In this document: piece after piece, positions 12,001 to 21,870 of the stretch
Position numbering within the stretch: position 1 is the first letter of the stretch
Layout of the letters: each line of letters begins with the position of its first letter
Assembly: GCA_009741485.1 (NCBI GenBank)
Contig: CM019218.1
Location: 40,901,894-40,965,893 of the forward strand
DNA from: Malurus cyaneus samueli
Taxonomy: Eukaryota; Chordata; Aves; Passeriformes; Maluridae
Reading direction: 5' to 3'
DNA: 64,000 nucleotides
Position numbers and translations under genes: made by a program
Notes under the pieces: model-generated
Database searches by the model: none
What the model was told of the DNA's origin: nothing
What the model saw: the letters and a program-made list of their open reading frames with translations, nothing else

Positions 12001-15000
12001 TCCCAGAAGTGCTGGAATTATTGTGGAGCCAATGGTTTTGTTGTGATACTCACTGATTCTATTAACCTTCTGTTTTAATGAGATATATTTCTGTGAAATA
12101 TTCTGCTTATATTTCACAGAAAGATCCCATGTTTGAATGACAAATGATACAGTGGCAGACCTCAGTTCAGGTACAGAGAGTTTTACAGCACTGGATTCAT
12201 TTTGAGCCAGAGCCAATGTAAACAGCAATTCAGGAACACACCACCTCAATAAATACAAAATCCGAGACAGTTACTTACTAATAAAGCACCACAATATTTT
12301 TATCAAGTTGTTTATCAAATGCACAAGACTAAGCATCAATCCAGGACAAAAAGACCACAAATTGGAAGAAGAACACACTTAGAACAGCCTAGATGAGAAA
12401 GACTTGGGGTTTGTCATGGATGAAAAGCTAGACACGAGCACCTGTGTGTGCCCCCAGCCCAGAAAGCCAATTATATAGACCCTATTGTCTTCCCTGAACG
12501 AAAAACCTTCCTTCCTTTCCTAAAAACATGTCTTGGACACACCTTGCTATAACAAACTGCTAATTCATCTGACTCATAAAACTAGGGTGGGAGATATTGG
12601 GATACTTTCAATATAGGAATTGATTCAAGATACCAAACCAGTAAGTTAAAAAGCAAAAGATAGGCTTCACTTAGTCATGTTGCCATGACTATCACTGTGG
12701 GTATATTTGTATCAGATCAGGGGTGGAATAAAGGTGTTAATTCATTGCCTTGCAATTGCTGTGAGTCAACAGTAGTATGATTGTGAGTGGTGTTGATAAA
12801 ATGGCATGACCTGACCACTATGAGTAATAAGGTCAGACAGAAGACTGATACTGTTAAGAAATTCAGTGTAGGTCTGAAAAAAATTGGTTGCATGGGTGTT
12901 TCAAAAATTAGGCAAATACTCTTACTCATAAGGAGTATTTTCTCACAGGGATTGCTCAGCTGAAGCAAGGGTTGCACAGCCAGACACAGTGATGGATTGC
13001 CAAACAGTAACTGAAGAGAGCTTCCTGTTTTCAACGTAACAGTTTTCAGAGAATGCTCTGGACCTCTGTGCTCTTGTTCACTTCCCATCCAGTAGAATAA
13101 TATTTGTGCAAGAACATTTTTCTTACGATTAATCATAATGTTTCTTTCACCTGAAATAGCCCTGTACGTGAACTCACACCTGCTTTCTGGAACTGCAGCA
13201 GAAGAGGCACCAATTTGGTGATGGGACTGCAGGCTGGGACTTTGGGGAAGATGCAGAAGATCTGCAGCTGCATTGCTTTGCCTTTGTTTCCCTACCTGTG
13301 AGCGGGGGATAAGAACACTGACCTCCCATGGGCTACAAAAATCACTAATCATTATCTTGTGCTGGCAGCATGGTTGTCTGTTCACTTCTTTCTCTCTAGG
13401 TGGGAATATTCTTACTCTGTTAAATATTTCTGTATCTAGACTTCAAATTTTAAGTTCTAGGGTAATTTAAATACATTCAGCCTGACTCTAGCTCTGCTGA
13501 ATATGTTGATGAAACCCATCAGATAAAGTAACTCCTTCTTGACCAAATGTTGTAACATTTATGTGTACTCTGTGCAATGCAAGGAAAAAAAAACCACTAC
13601 ACAGAACAAAATTTCAACAGAGAGACCATTTATTTCTGAAGCAATGCACCGAGAAAGCCTAAGATGTCAAATCTGTTTCAAGAATTCAAATGCGTCTACA
13701 GCAGTCAGAGGAATCCAGCAGATGACAAACAGAAGGAGCACATCTCAGACATGTGCTGGTGTCTAAACGTTTGAATGTTTGAGGTACTGTGGGATCTGCT
13801 GAGGAGAGACCACGTGTTTTGTTACTGATGCCCACCCTGAGCTTTGAAGGCATGGATGTGTATCATCAAGTAAATGTGATCAATAAATACTTTTGTAGGT
13901 TATTTATGGATATAACCTACCTTGCTGGGCCCAAGACTTTCAGTGTTGTGGCTATGCTACATTATTTTAATGGGTTTGTGACAACACAGAAGCAACTGAA
14001 GAAAATAACATTGTCTATATTTCATTTTGAAGGGTAGCCTAGTAAGGCAGAGAGAGCTTTTTTAACTTTTCCTCCTTTGCCTAGCAAAATAAATTAATTA
14101 AAGAATTTATTCATTTGCAAATGCAAAATTTTGGATAGAAATTCTACTGATCTTTAAGGGCACTGTTGCAACATCTTACCAATCTCAAACTGTTCTTTAT
14201 GCAATATATTGTTTATGATGCACTAATTTGCTATAATTCTGATCCCCACTGGCATACATAAAAGTAATAAGAGTTGCTAAGGAGTATAAAAGAAGAAGAA
14301 AAATTTACCCCAGCTCCAGACAGAAACACAAACTACTTTTTACATGTCCTACCTGGATTAAAATAAACTCTCAGCAAAGCACTATCAGAAAGCAAATTCA
14401 GATTTAGTCACTGGTCTTAACAATCTCCAAGTCACAGAATATGCCTCCTTCTGAAAGGCTGGACAATTGTTTTTTTTCTAATCCACATGAACTCACACAG
14501 CCAGAAAATGCTGTCTAGCATATATGACAAGAGATGTCCTGAAAAATCACTTGAAAAACTGTGCTGATCCTACCCTTCCATGATGCTCTTAGATTGCTCC
14601 TGCTTCACTGTTTAAAAAAAAAAAAAAACAGTGCTGCGCTCTGTTCAGTGTGAACACAAACAATATCACCACTAGATAATGTGTGAGACTTGGCAGGTCA
14701 AGAATATGCTGAGAAAACACAGCAAAACTAGTGCAATCCTTTGCCACCCAAAAAGCAGCCAGGAAATTAAGCCATAAGAAAAAAGGAGGGGAAAAAATGG
14801 ATGAATAGGACTGATCTCGAAGAAATGCCATGAGACACAAAATTCATCATACACACTCAGAGAAAATCTCTGCAACATTTTACACAACAGGGAGCAAATG
14901 GATCCAGGGGTTACTGAGGCAAGCCACAAAAGCAGGAAAGAAACTTCTCTCTAGGCAGTCACCATGGGAATGTGTCTCACATGCTCAAAGTGTCTGCCAG

Positions 15001-17025
15001 TTACTGCAGATAACTGCTAATAGGATAAGTGCTTGTCTAAAACCTTAGCTGGGCCCATTCAGTGATGCACTGGAACCACCAGTATCTCTTTTCAGCAGGC
15101 TATAAAATGATTTTCTTACATTCTGGAAAAGAGGGGTTCAAAAATTAAGAGCTCAATATGTAATCTCAAGAAGGGTATTTTTATTTTCTGTGCTAGAACA
15201 GATTCTGCTCCTCACAAGAAGATGAAGTTACTCTGACTACTGTAATGGAGGAGCAGTACTTTGTTAACACAATTTTCCCAAGTCATTGGATGCTCCAGCC
15301 CTATAGCCTCTCCCAGAGCACCACACTTTCATGCACAAATACCTCCAATATATCAAGAAGATAGTTTATATTTATCACTAAAAAGTATTGGTTCCAACAG
15401 GAGTGAAACCTGACTAAATGTAAGACACCATTCTTCAGTTGATTATTAAATAAATAGTGAAGTCCTTGAACCTAAAGAACTGTTAAGTCTGACAGTAGGG
15501 CAAAAGATGTAAGTCAGTTCCCACTTCACAAACTGCTTCAAATATCCCTAATCATAAAAAGATAAGCATGGAAGAAGAAGTCTTTAAGAAAGATCTACTT
15601 TGCATTTGCTGTTGTCTAACAGGAAACAATTGCCATCAAACTGAAAACAGCTGCCAGAATTCGGTGTGTATATAGATAGCAAACACACAAGTAAACAGGA
15701 TAAAACTGCCAGAGCAATAAAGTTTTATCTGATTTTTACAGCACTGCTACTGGCTAAATTGATTTAAACAAAGTAAGTATTATTTCACGTCAGTGTTTTA
15801 AATGCCAGATTTATGCATAAACGGCACATAGGAACAGAGAACAAAACCCCACATTTATGGATATGAAGACTCATTAGCAACAGGAGCCTTTTTTCTACAC
15901 TTACACACCTGTGTAAATGGTGAAAAGGGAAAGGGCATGTAAATAAAGAAGGACAACTAATCAAGCAGGGGGAGGAAAAATAAGGAAGCAAGTGAAAGAT
16001 GCGTTCAGGCCGCACCCTCAGTGTGTCTTCATTGTTAATGAAACATGTTTCTTTATAATTGACAAATGCTACTTTCCCTTGAGCCTGCCTGGTTAACTAT
16101 TCCACATTCCTCATGCAGCAGCTTTATCCAGAGCACCAGGATGGCGCTGGGAAGCCCTGACTGTCCTTAGCAGGGACACATTGCCTGGATTCCTCAGTGT
16201 GACAGGGACACCGCAGCTCGTCTGTGAGATGTGAGCTGCCCGGTGGCAAGGAGCAGGTAAATCCCGCCATCCCGAGCATCCCGCACGAACGATCGCGTTT
16301 ACAAAGAGCATCCTGCAGCCCGTCCCGTCGGTTCGGAGCGGGATGCGCTCGGTGCGCTGCCCTGGCAGCATTATCCCGGCCCCTCGCCGATCCGCCTCGC
16401 TGCTGGCAAGCTCTGCTGTCTCTCGGGCTGCCAGCAAAGGCTGCTGCTCGCCTTTCAGAGCCCGCTTTGGACAGCAGCCCGCTCGCTGCCGGGACACTCG
16501 CTCACATGTGCCCACAGGGGTCTGGGTGCCCACGGAACATCCACTGAGCTCCAGCGAACCTCTCACTTCTCTATGGGAAATCTGCGAGAAACTCTTCATT
16601 ACAGCTACCCACACACACCACGCCCTGCTTCTTTACAGACACCTAGCCATTAACAAAAATAACAATAAAAAAGCCCCCTAGGGAAATGTACTTCTGAGAA
16701 CCTGTTTTGCTAACATGGTGTCACTGTGAGACACACATAATTAACAAAAGCTATGCCACGGCAAGCTGTATTTTTTTTTTTTTTTTTTTACTATTATACG
16801 TTCTGTCAGAGGCAGCATCTTATTTACAAAAGCAGGTATTTAGTAAAAGAGACACTAATTGTGAAGCTGAGGATTGCAGGCTGATGCCCTTTTCCTAGGC
16901 AGCTGTCAGCACGTACCCTGGCAACCTCTCCTGTAACCCTCTCACTCTGCGTTTGGAACAGCATCATTAGCAGAAAGAGAGATGGAAGTTTTAACACAGC
17001 TGCTGCATGTCTGGAGCTTTTTCCC

Positions 17026-17056
<31 letters not shown>

Positions 17057-20000
17057 GACACAACCGTCTCTTAGAGCTTCCAGCTACTGAGCTGCATCAA
17101 TCATCAACAGAAAAGAGAGAGAGAAAAAAAAAAAAAGTGAAGCAATGTGTTTTTCAAACTCCAAGTGTAGATAAAATTCAGGTCTTTGTGATTTTTACTT
17201 TGAATTAGCATACCATGCTTGTGCTTTCATGTTTTTAACTGCTAAAACTGTAGATTGTTCTTCAACTCCTTTTGGTCTTTTTTTAATAAAACGGTTTTAG
17301 TGGGGTTTTTTAAAGATGTTTCACAATATAAGAATTGAAAGCTATTGTACCAAAATAAGATTGCTGCATTATATAAAGTTGCCAGTGCTGTCATGTAGAG
17401 GAACTGGAAAGTCCCAAAACCACTGCTCACAAAAGAAAGCTCAATTATGTTCTTAATTGAAAACACAGACTCAAAAAATGACTGCAGGTTTCGTTAGGCA
17501 GGAAACAGTCATAGAGGCTTAAACTTTAAATTGCAATTAGCTGAACTTTCTGTCTGACTGGAAAGATTCTCCGAGGAAAACCCCTCTTTTCCTCGGTTGC
17601 CATTTCGCATTAGTGCCTACAAGCTGACTCGTTTGATGAGCGGCTGTGCCGTCCCTTGGGCGGGGGCCGCTCCAGCAGCCGCGGCCAGGGAGAGAAATCA
17701 CAAATCACAGCCAGCTGCTACTGATATTAGCGCTCAGACTCTGGAGGGAGGCTTTGATTGAGCGGGGAGGAAACTGATAAACACACGGCAACGACACAAC
17801 CCTCTGCCATGAGCTGCACCCACTGTGGGCATTGATAATTACAGTGTCTGATGGCTTTGAAATTATTATGACCTCTCTGGGAAGGAGAAGTGACTGTGTG
17901 TTAAGAGGTGATGGACTCCAGGAGAATGACCAGCAGCTACACCAAACTGGCTTCACGCCTACAATTGTGGGTGACACACAGAGAACGGTCCAAACCGCTG
18001 GGTTTGTCACAGAGAATCCCTGACAGGTAAAGGCTAAGAACAAAATAGACCCTGGATGTGTTTTACTTTGTGGCAACTTGGATGTTTGCATTTCGCTACT
18101 TTAAGGACTCGGTGAAATGCTGACAAATGAAATCAGCATGCTCCCAGATGCCAGCTGATGCTAAAACATGATGTGTTTTGATCACCATTAATTGTTCCAG
18201 GGAAATGTTGCATTGTTTTCAGAAGAGGCAAGATTAGTGTGGTGGGTCATGTTTGTTTCGGGATTACCCTCTCTGTGAAGTTACATTTCACAGACAACAT
18301 CATTCCTTTAGCCCTGGTCCTGGAAAAAGCAGTTTTAGAGGGGAGTTTTGTAAACAAGAGAATACATGTCATATGAAGGGGAGAATTATCGTCTTCCATA
18401 TTGAATACATTTCCAAACACTTATCCCTTAGTTGTGGAACAAAAATGTGGTGCAAGAAGACCAGAAAGCAGATGGAGAAGCCTTTTTACAGAAGTTCTTT
18501 GACTGACTTACCCTCTCCTTACAAAAGAACTCTACATTGTTCTTTTTTCTCTGCTTCTCTTCAACGTACTTTACTACCAGTCCACTACATTTAGAAATAA
18601 TATTATCAAATATCATCACATCTTTTCAACAAGAATTTTAGTGGTAATGAGCTCATCATTCTTGCTGGTGTTTATCTGTCTATCAGCATGTCATGATATC
18701 TCCTACTGCTGGCACATTCCTGATACAGCAGAGCCTCCTGCATGTTTAGGTGAGAGATGAATAACTGCAATATTCATACTATCCTTGAGTCAGGCCTATA
18801 AAAGTCATGGGAACTCTTCTGGAAAGAAAGATACACCACATAGAGATGAAGGTTTTGTTTAACCTTGGCTAGAGTTACCGGTGGTTTTAAAAGCATTTAC
18901 TTTAAAAAGTCCTTCCTCAATTGTGTGATGCTATCTGTCCTCATTATGCCATTCTCTGACTTCCTGTTTTCAAGGTAATGGCTCTTCACAGTGGTGAGCA
19001 CCAGGAACTGAAGAATCTTCAAACATTTCTGCAAAGGCTGCCAGACAATCCCCTGCCATGGTTTGCTGGTTCTGTGTGTGCTGGCGTTTCAAGGGCAGCT
19101 CTGTAACCCTTCCACTGAACAGGGATGGAAAGTTCAAGTGCACCTCCATAAAGTCTAGTTACTTTGTAGCTTTGGGAAAGCAGCCAAGACACACACTGCA
19201 AGCACTGAGTGAAAATAAACTAGCACAAAGAGCTTCTTCAAGCTGCTTTATTTACAAATTTACAGCGTAGATATGTGAACCAAGGGGCAGCAGGGCTGTG
19301 CCTTTGTGACTGACCAGCAGAGACAGCAGCCCTGTCTCAGAGCCTTATCTTGTTGTGATGGGGCTCTGGCAACTTCTCCAGAGCTAACAGCCAAGCTCCC
19401 TCCTCCCACTGGTAGCCTCATTCACCCTCTTTCCATTTCATCTTTACCACTACTACTTCTGTCCCAGTTTCTTCCAGTATTGGGGTCAAAATTCTAGGAT
19501 TCCCTTTGCGTTAATCAAAGAAAACTTTGAGAAAGATATTTCTACAAATTACTACAAATACATAATGCTCACTGGAGAAAATCTCCTCCAAAAACATCAT
19601 TAACCAAGATGTCAGCAGCTATATCCTCCGGGATCCAGACTCCTCAGACAAGTCATGTCAACACCATGAGTAAACCTCGCTCACATATCAGTGACAGTAT
19701 AGTCACACCACCACAGACATCAGGATGAGTAAGTTTTTCAGCTTTCTCTGTAACTCATTTTTCATTCTGTAATCATGTTAAGAGCAATTCCAGGTCCTCT
19801 TTAATTTCATAAAATTCTCTACTAAAAGAATCAAAATTCCAGTCCAGGAGTTTCCTGGCAACAATAGCCATCAGTCTGTGATACACGGCAAAATCACTGG
19901 CTAAAAAAAGAAAACACCACCATCAACTGCTGTTTTGAAATCATTACTGACTACAAAGTCATGCTGGAATGTACTTTATACCAACCAAAATATATTGAAG

Positions 20001-21510
20001 CTATAGTCTGGTACCTTGCTAAGCCAGTAAGAAGCTTCCCTGAGGGGCATATGTGAAGTTTGACACACTTCTTGTAACTATGCTGAAGGCTTCATTAGGG
20101 GCTTGCTGTGTTACTGTAAAAACACATCACTCCCAGAGTCAGCGCAGACCCTGCTCTCTAGGACACTGCAGGCAGCTCATAGAAGTAAAAATCAGTCCAG
20201 CAATTATAGTATTTATACAGTGCACAGACTTGGACCAAGCCAAGGATTTAAGCATATCTTAGATGTACCTTATTTGTCTACCGTAGCCCTATCCTTTTTC
20301 TTAAGGCTTGGTCCATATACCTGATCTTAGCAAGACCATTTTGGCATGATGGTCACACAGTTTTAGAAAGAAAAGCAGTGAGGCTACTTCAGTTATCACA
20401 GATGCACTGGGAGCTGGTTCCCTCTGACACACCCATTCACAGCCTGGCAGCACTGCAACCATTACAGAAGTATCTCCTGCTGCTCAGACAAATGAGAGAT
20501 ATATTTACAGTACACACACACAGCCCCTGGGTGACAATGGCCATGAAAAAGGCATTTTGTTAGACTCCTGGAACCGATGAGTACAAAAATAATGTAGAAG
20601 CAGAACTGTTATGCCTAACCACAAAATGCCTCGAGGCAGCTGCAGTCACAGTGAGAGTCTGTTAAAAGTATGGCCATTTCTCTAAAACATGGTTGAGCCT
20701 GTACCATGTGAAATTTCAAAAACTTTTTGCCACTTTGGACATACTTTTTTTTTTTTCTCTGTAATAACTTTAGATTTTTCAAATACAAATATCTGAAGCA
20801 TATAGCCAAGCTGCAGGAAGGTAATCGATAAACAACCAAATTTTGTCACTTCTAACCCTCTTTGTTCCAAAAGCTCATCAGTCAGCCCCAAAGAAACCTT
20901 ATAAAGTCAGAAGCAAGCATGCTTGGCTGAAATGCTCTCCACATTTCAGTCAGAGATCCCTGCAGTTTTTCTCCTGCTCAGCAAGGCTGTGCCCGAATGC
21001 AGAATGCTGGAGTTGTTGGCTCAGCTCATGCGAACTCCAGAACGCAGCTGTGAGCTCTGGGGGGGCTCACCCCCTTCCCCCCACCCCCCTTTTTGCTGCA
21101 GTCCAAATCAGGGAGAGCAAACTGTGTTTGTAACAGCACTCACATTGCCGAAATGAGCTTTATCAGAGCCATTCTGAATTCCCTGATGTAGTTCTGTTCT
21201 TAGTTTAAACTTCATTCTTTAATGATCTACAATTCAATTTTTATGGACCTGGAATTGCCCTTCACAAGTGAGACACGGCTTTCTGTGATTGTACAGACCA
21301 GCGCAACAAAACATCACTAATAACACTTAAAATAACAACAGAATAGTGATGCAGGAAAGCTGCTAGCTATCCAGCAAAACAGCACTTACTATCTGAAGCA
21401 TAAACTTAAAAATCATAAGTGTTTTCATTCATAAAAAACTTACCTGTTTCGGTTAGACAGAGCTTCAGCAGACATAATCCAAAAGTTGCCCATAAGGAGA
21501 ACTTGGCCAT
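1..21510 (-). CDS. CD44: CD44 antigen (hyaluronan receptor), 5' part: exons 1-4, gene continues beyond position 1
   Basis: CD44 is a single-pass cell-surface glycoprotein that binds hyaluronan through an N-terminal Link domain and acts in adhesion and migration. Four exons are visible on the minus strand: 21510-21444, 4257-4092, 1597-1461 and 72-1. The joined frame gives a signal peptide (residues 1 to about 20), then a Link-type domain with cysteines at 28, 53, 77, 97, 119 and 130. Residues R41, Y42, R78 and Y79, known from mammalian CD44 to contact hyaluronan, are all present at the same numbers. Five N-X-S/T sequons lie at N25, N57, N100, N110 and N121. Splice junctions are GT/AG and phases agree throughout. 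The stem, variant exons, membrane segment and tail lie outside the window. LYVE1 also has a Link domain, but the residue-by-residue agreement with CD44 excludes it. The feature span includes introns. Confidence 0.97.
73..1460 (-). other. CD44: CD44 intron 3
   Basis: This stretch lies between the exon 3 donor and the exon 4 acceptor. It carries short open frames on both strands (for example 143-334 and 881-1157) without any recognisable motif or codon bias; these look like chance. No repeat family was recognised. Confidence 0.85.
1461..1597 (-). CDS. CD44: CD44 exon 3: second half of the Link domain
   Basis: This is a 137-bp exon on the minus strand with acceptor ...tcacag above 1597 and donor GTAAGG below 1461. 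It encodes R78 (last base) to T123 plus one base. It contains [16 protein letters not shown]97 in HLCAANKTG, and C119 in DAYCYNAT, with sequons at N100, N110 and N121. Compared with the mammalian protein as I remember it, there is one extra residue between the fourth and fifth cysteines and two additional arginines (R106, R114) in that loop. The open frame of 66 codons that begins at 1577 on the same strand is in another frame and is not the coding one. Confidence 0.97.
1598..4091 (-). other. CD44: CD44 intron 2
   Basis: About 2.5 kb of A+T-rich sequence separates exons 2 and 3. There are short T runs (around 1722 and 2850) and small chance open frames. I recognised no exon, RNA gene or repeat family in it. 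Confidence 0.85.
4092..4257 (-). CDS. CD44: CD44 exon 2: first half of the Link (hyaluronan-binding) domain
   Basis: This is a 166-bp exon on the minus strand. The acceptor ...ataacag lies just above 4257 and the donor GTAGAG just below 4092. It encodes residues 23-77 and the first two bases of codon 78. Visible elements are sequon NVS at N25, C28, the motif [10 protein letters not shown] holding R41 and Y42, C53, sequon NST at N57, and GFETC ending at C77. R41 and Y42 form part of the hyaluronan groove in mammalian CD44. The exon joins exon 3 as TGC AG|G TAT, giving C77-R78-Y79. No stop codon or frameshift is present. Confidence 0.97.
5088..5124. repeat. Perfect 14-bp inverted repeat with 9-nt loop
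   Basis: The arm tgttattctgtgta (5088-5101) is exactly complementary to tacacagaataaca (5111-5124), with the loop cagggtatt between. A partial direct copy follows: ggtatttac occurs at 5105-5113 and again at 5137-5145. Pairing stops after 14 bp, so the stem is too short for a normal microRNA precursor. Confidence 0.8.
7860..7860. other. Ambiguous base (n) before an A run
   Basis: A single n stands directly before seven A residues in CD44 intron 1. It is the only non-ACGT base I saw and most likely marks an unresolved homopolymer base call. Confidence 0.95.
12395..12476 (+). mobile_element. CR1 LINE fragment (ORF2 3' region), degraded
   Basis: The stretch running through gagaaagacttggggt, then a gatgaaaagctagacacgag segment and a cagcccagaaagccaa segment, resembles the conserved sense strand of avian CR1 ORF2 downstream of the reverse transcriptase core. 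Similarity fades on both sides, so this is a short 5'- and 3'-truncated relic in plus orientation, opposite to the CD44 transcript. It carries no intact frame. The assignment is from memory of the CR1 consensus. Confidence 0.6.
16200..16520. promoter_or_regulatory. CpG island inside CD44 intron 1
   Basis: Counting by hand, 16201-16500 has about 66% G+C and about 30 CpG dinucleotides, close to the number expected without CpG depletion, while the surrounding intron is A+T-rich with few CpG. It lies about 5 kb downstream of the CD44 start codon. Open frames of 107-167 codons cross it on both strands, which is what high G+C would produce by chance. A plus-strand donor-like site (GAGCAG then GTAAAT) sits at 16251-16262. 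It could be an alternative CD44 promoter, an antisense promoter or an orphan island; the sequence does not decide. Confidence 0.7.
16771..16789. repeat. Poly-T tract (19 T)
   Basis: This is an uninterrupted run of 19 T in CD44 intron 1, which is an A run on the transcribed strand. No retroposed element was recognised next to it. Confidence 0.9.
17029..17054. repeat. Poly-T tract (26 T)
   Basis: This uninterrupted run of 26 T follows ttcccctc. It lies between the two CpG-rich patches of CD44 intron 1. A shorter A run follows near 17130. It is likely a length-variable homopolymer. Confidence 0.9.
17571..17700. promoter_or_regulatory. Small CpG-rich patch with GC box and hairpin, CD44 intron 1
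   Basis: About ten CpG fall within roughly 130 bp, including a GC box (gggcggggg, 17658-17666) and gccgcggcc-like runs. Its left end is a perfect 10-bp inverted repeat, ccgaggaaaa (17571-17580) and ttttcctcgg (17587-17596), around the loop cccctc. Each arm contains a GGAA core, the ETS-family binding core, in opposite orientation. This could be a cis-regulatory element of CD44; function is inferred only. Confidence 0.45.
21444..21510 (-). CDS. CD44: CD44 exon 1, coding part: start codon and signal peptide
   Basis: The reverse strand reads ATG at 21510-21508 in a strong start context, with A at -3 and G at +4. It encodes 22 codons plus one base. The peptide begins MAKFSLW, followed by a hydrophobic leucine-rich core, and ends near TET: a typical cleavable signal peptide of the same length as in mammalian CD44. 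The exon ends in CAG at 21444, followed by the donor GTAAG. The leftover G joins the AA of exon 2 to give a Glu codon. The next coding exon lies about 17 kb away, the long first intron expected for this gene. Confidence 0.95.
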
Positions 21511-21600
21511 TGTTTTCTTGGAACTGTTGCAAAATCCAAAGATCCTTGCAAGCTGCAGAGAGGAGAAAAGCCCCGGCGCTTGTTAAGCCTGCAGTCAATG
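21511..21600 (-). other. CD44: CD44 5' untranslated region (predicted)
   Basis: This is the sequence just upstream of the start codon on the minus strand. If the TATA-like box at 21619-21628 is used, transcription would begin near 21595 and give a leader of roughly 85 nt. No ATG in it was noted that would form a long upstream frame. The true transcript start is unknown and could lie further up, as in mammals, where the leader is longer. Confidence 0.45.
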
Positions 21601-21618
21601 AGTCTGAAGTTTGCTGCA

Positions 21619-21628
21619 CTTTTTATTC
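21619..21628 (-). promoter_or_regulatory. CD44: TATA-like box of the CD44 promoter (candidate)
   Basis: The reverse strand reads agaataaaaa, a TATA variant about 110 bp upstream of the CD44 start codon and well placed for a start site near 21595. The flanking 300 bp are CpG-poor, with a G-rich run (gggaggggggggag, 21661-21674). A+T-rich matches of this kind are common, so this is a candidate only. Confidence 0.3.
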
Positions 21629-21863
21629 TGATTCAAAGGAACTGAAGTAATGACATAACTGGGAGGGGGGGGAGCTCCATCCGTCACACCCATATTGCAA
21701 CAAAAGTTACCCAGCAGTAGGAGAAGGGGGAGTGGGAGGAGAGCTCGTACTGACTAAGCAGGCACACTTGAGTTTTAAAGAGGCACTAAACATTCTCTTC
21801 TTACACAAGTCCAGTCAAAAGTTAAACTTATTGTGCTTGCAGGAAAATCTGTGTAATCTCTCC

Positions 21864-21870
21864 TGAGTCA
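21864..21870. promoter_or_regulatory. AP-1 consensus site (TGAGTCA) upstream of CD44
   Basis: An exact TGAGTCA lies about 355 bp upstream of the CD44 start codon in the context tcctgagtcagctcag, which also resembles half of a Maf recognition element. AP-1 control of CD44 is established in mammals. A 7-bp match can occur by chance; the position near the promoter is the argument for function. Confidence 0.4.

Larger units (their letters stand above)
4258..21443 (-). other. CD44: CD44 intron 1 (about 17 kb)
   Basis: This large first intron separates the signal-peptide exon from the Link-domain exons. Most of it is A+T-rich and featureless by eye. It contains a perfect hairpin at 5088-5124, an ambiguous base at 7860, a CR1 fragment at 12395-12476, a CpG island at about 16200-16520, poly-T tracts at 16771-16789 and 17029-17054, a second CpG cluster with a GC box near 17660, and C-rich runs at 21070-21089. 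The longest open frame in the window (222 codons, 13385-12717 on the minus strand) also lies here but shows no recognisable protein family. Confidence 0.9.

Noticed and set aside
16111..16614. 167-codon minus frame and 107/112-codon plus frames over the CpG island
   Set aside because: Several frames on both strands are open at once in a G+C-rich segment, with no family motif; composition explains them.
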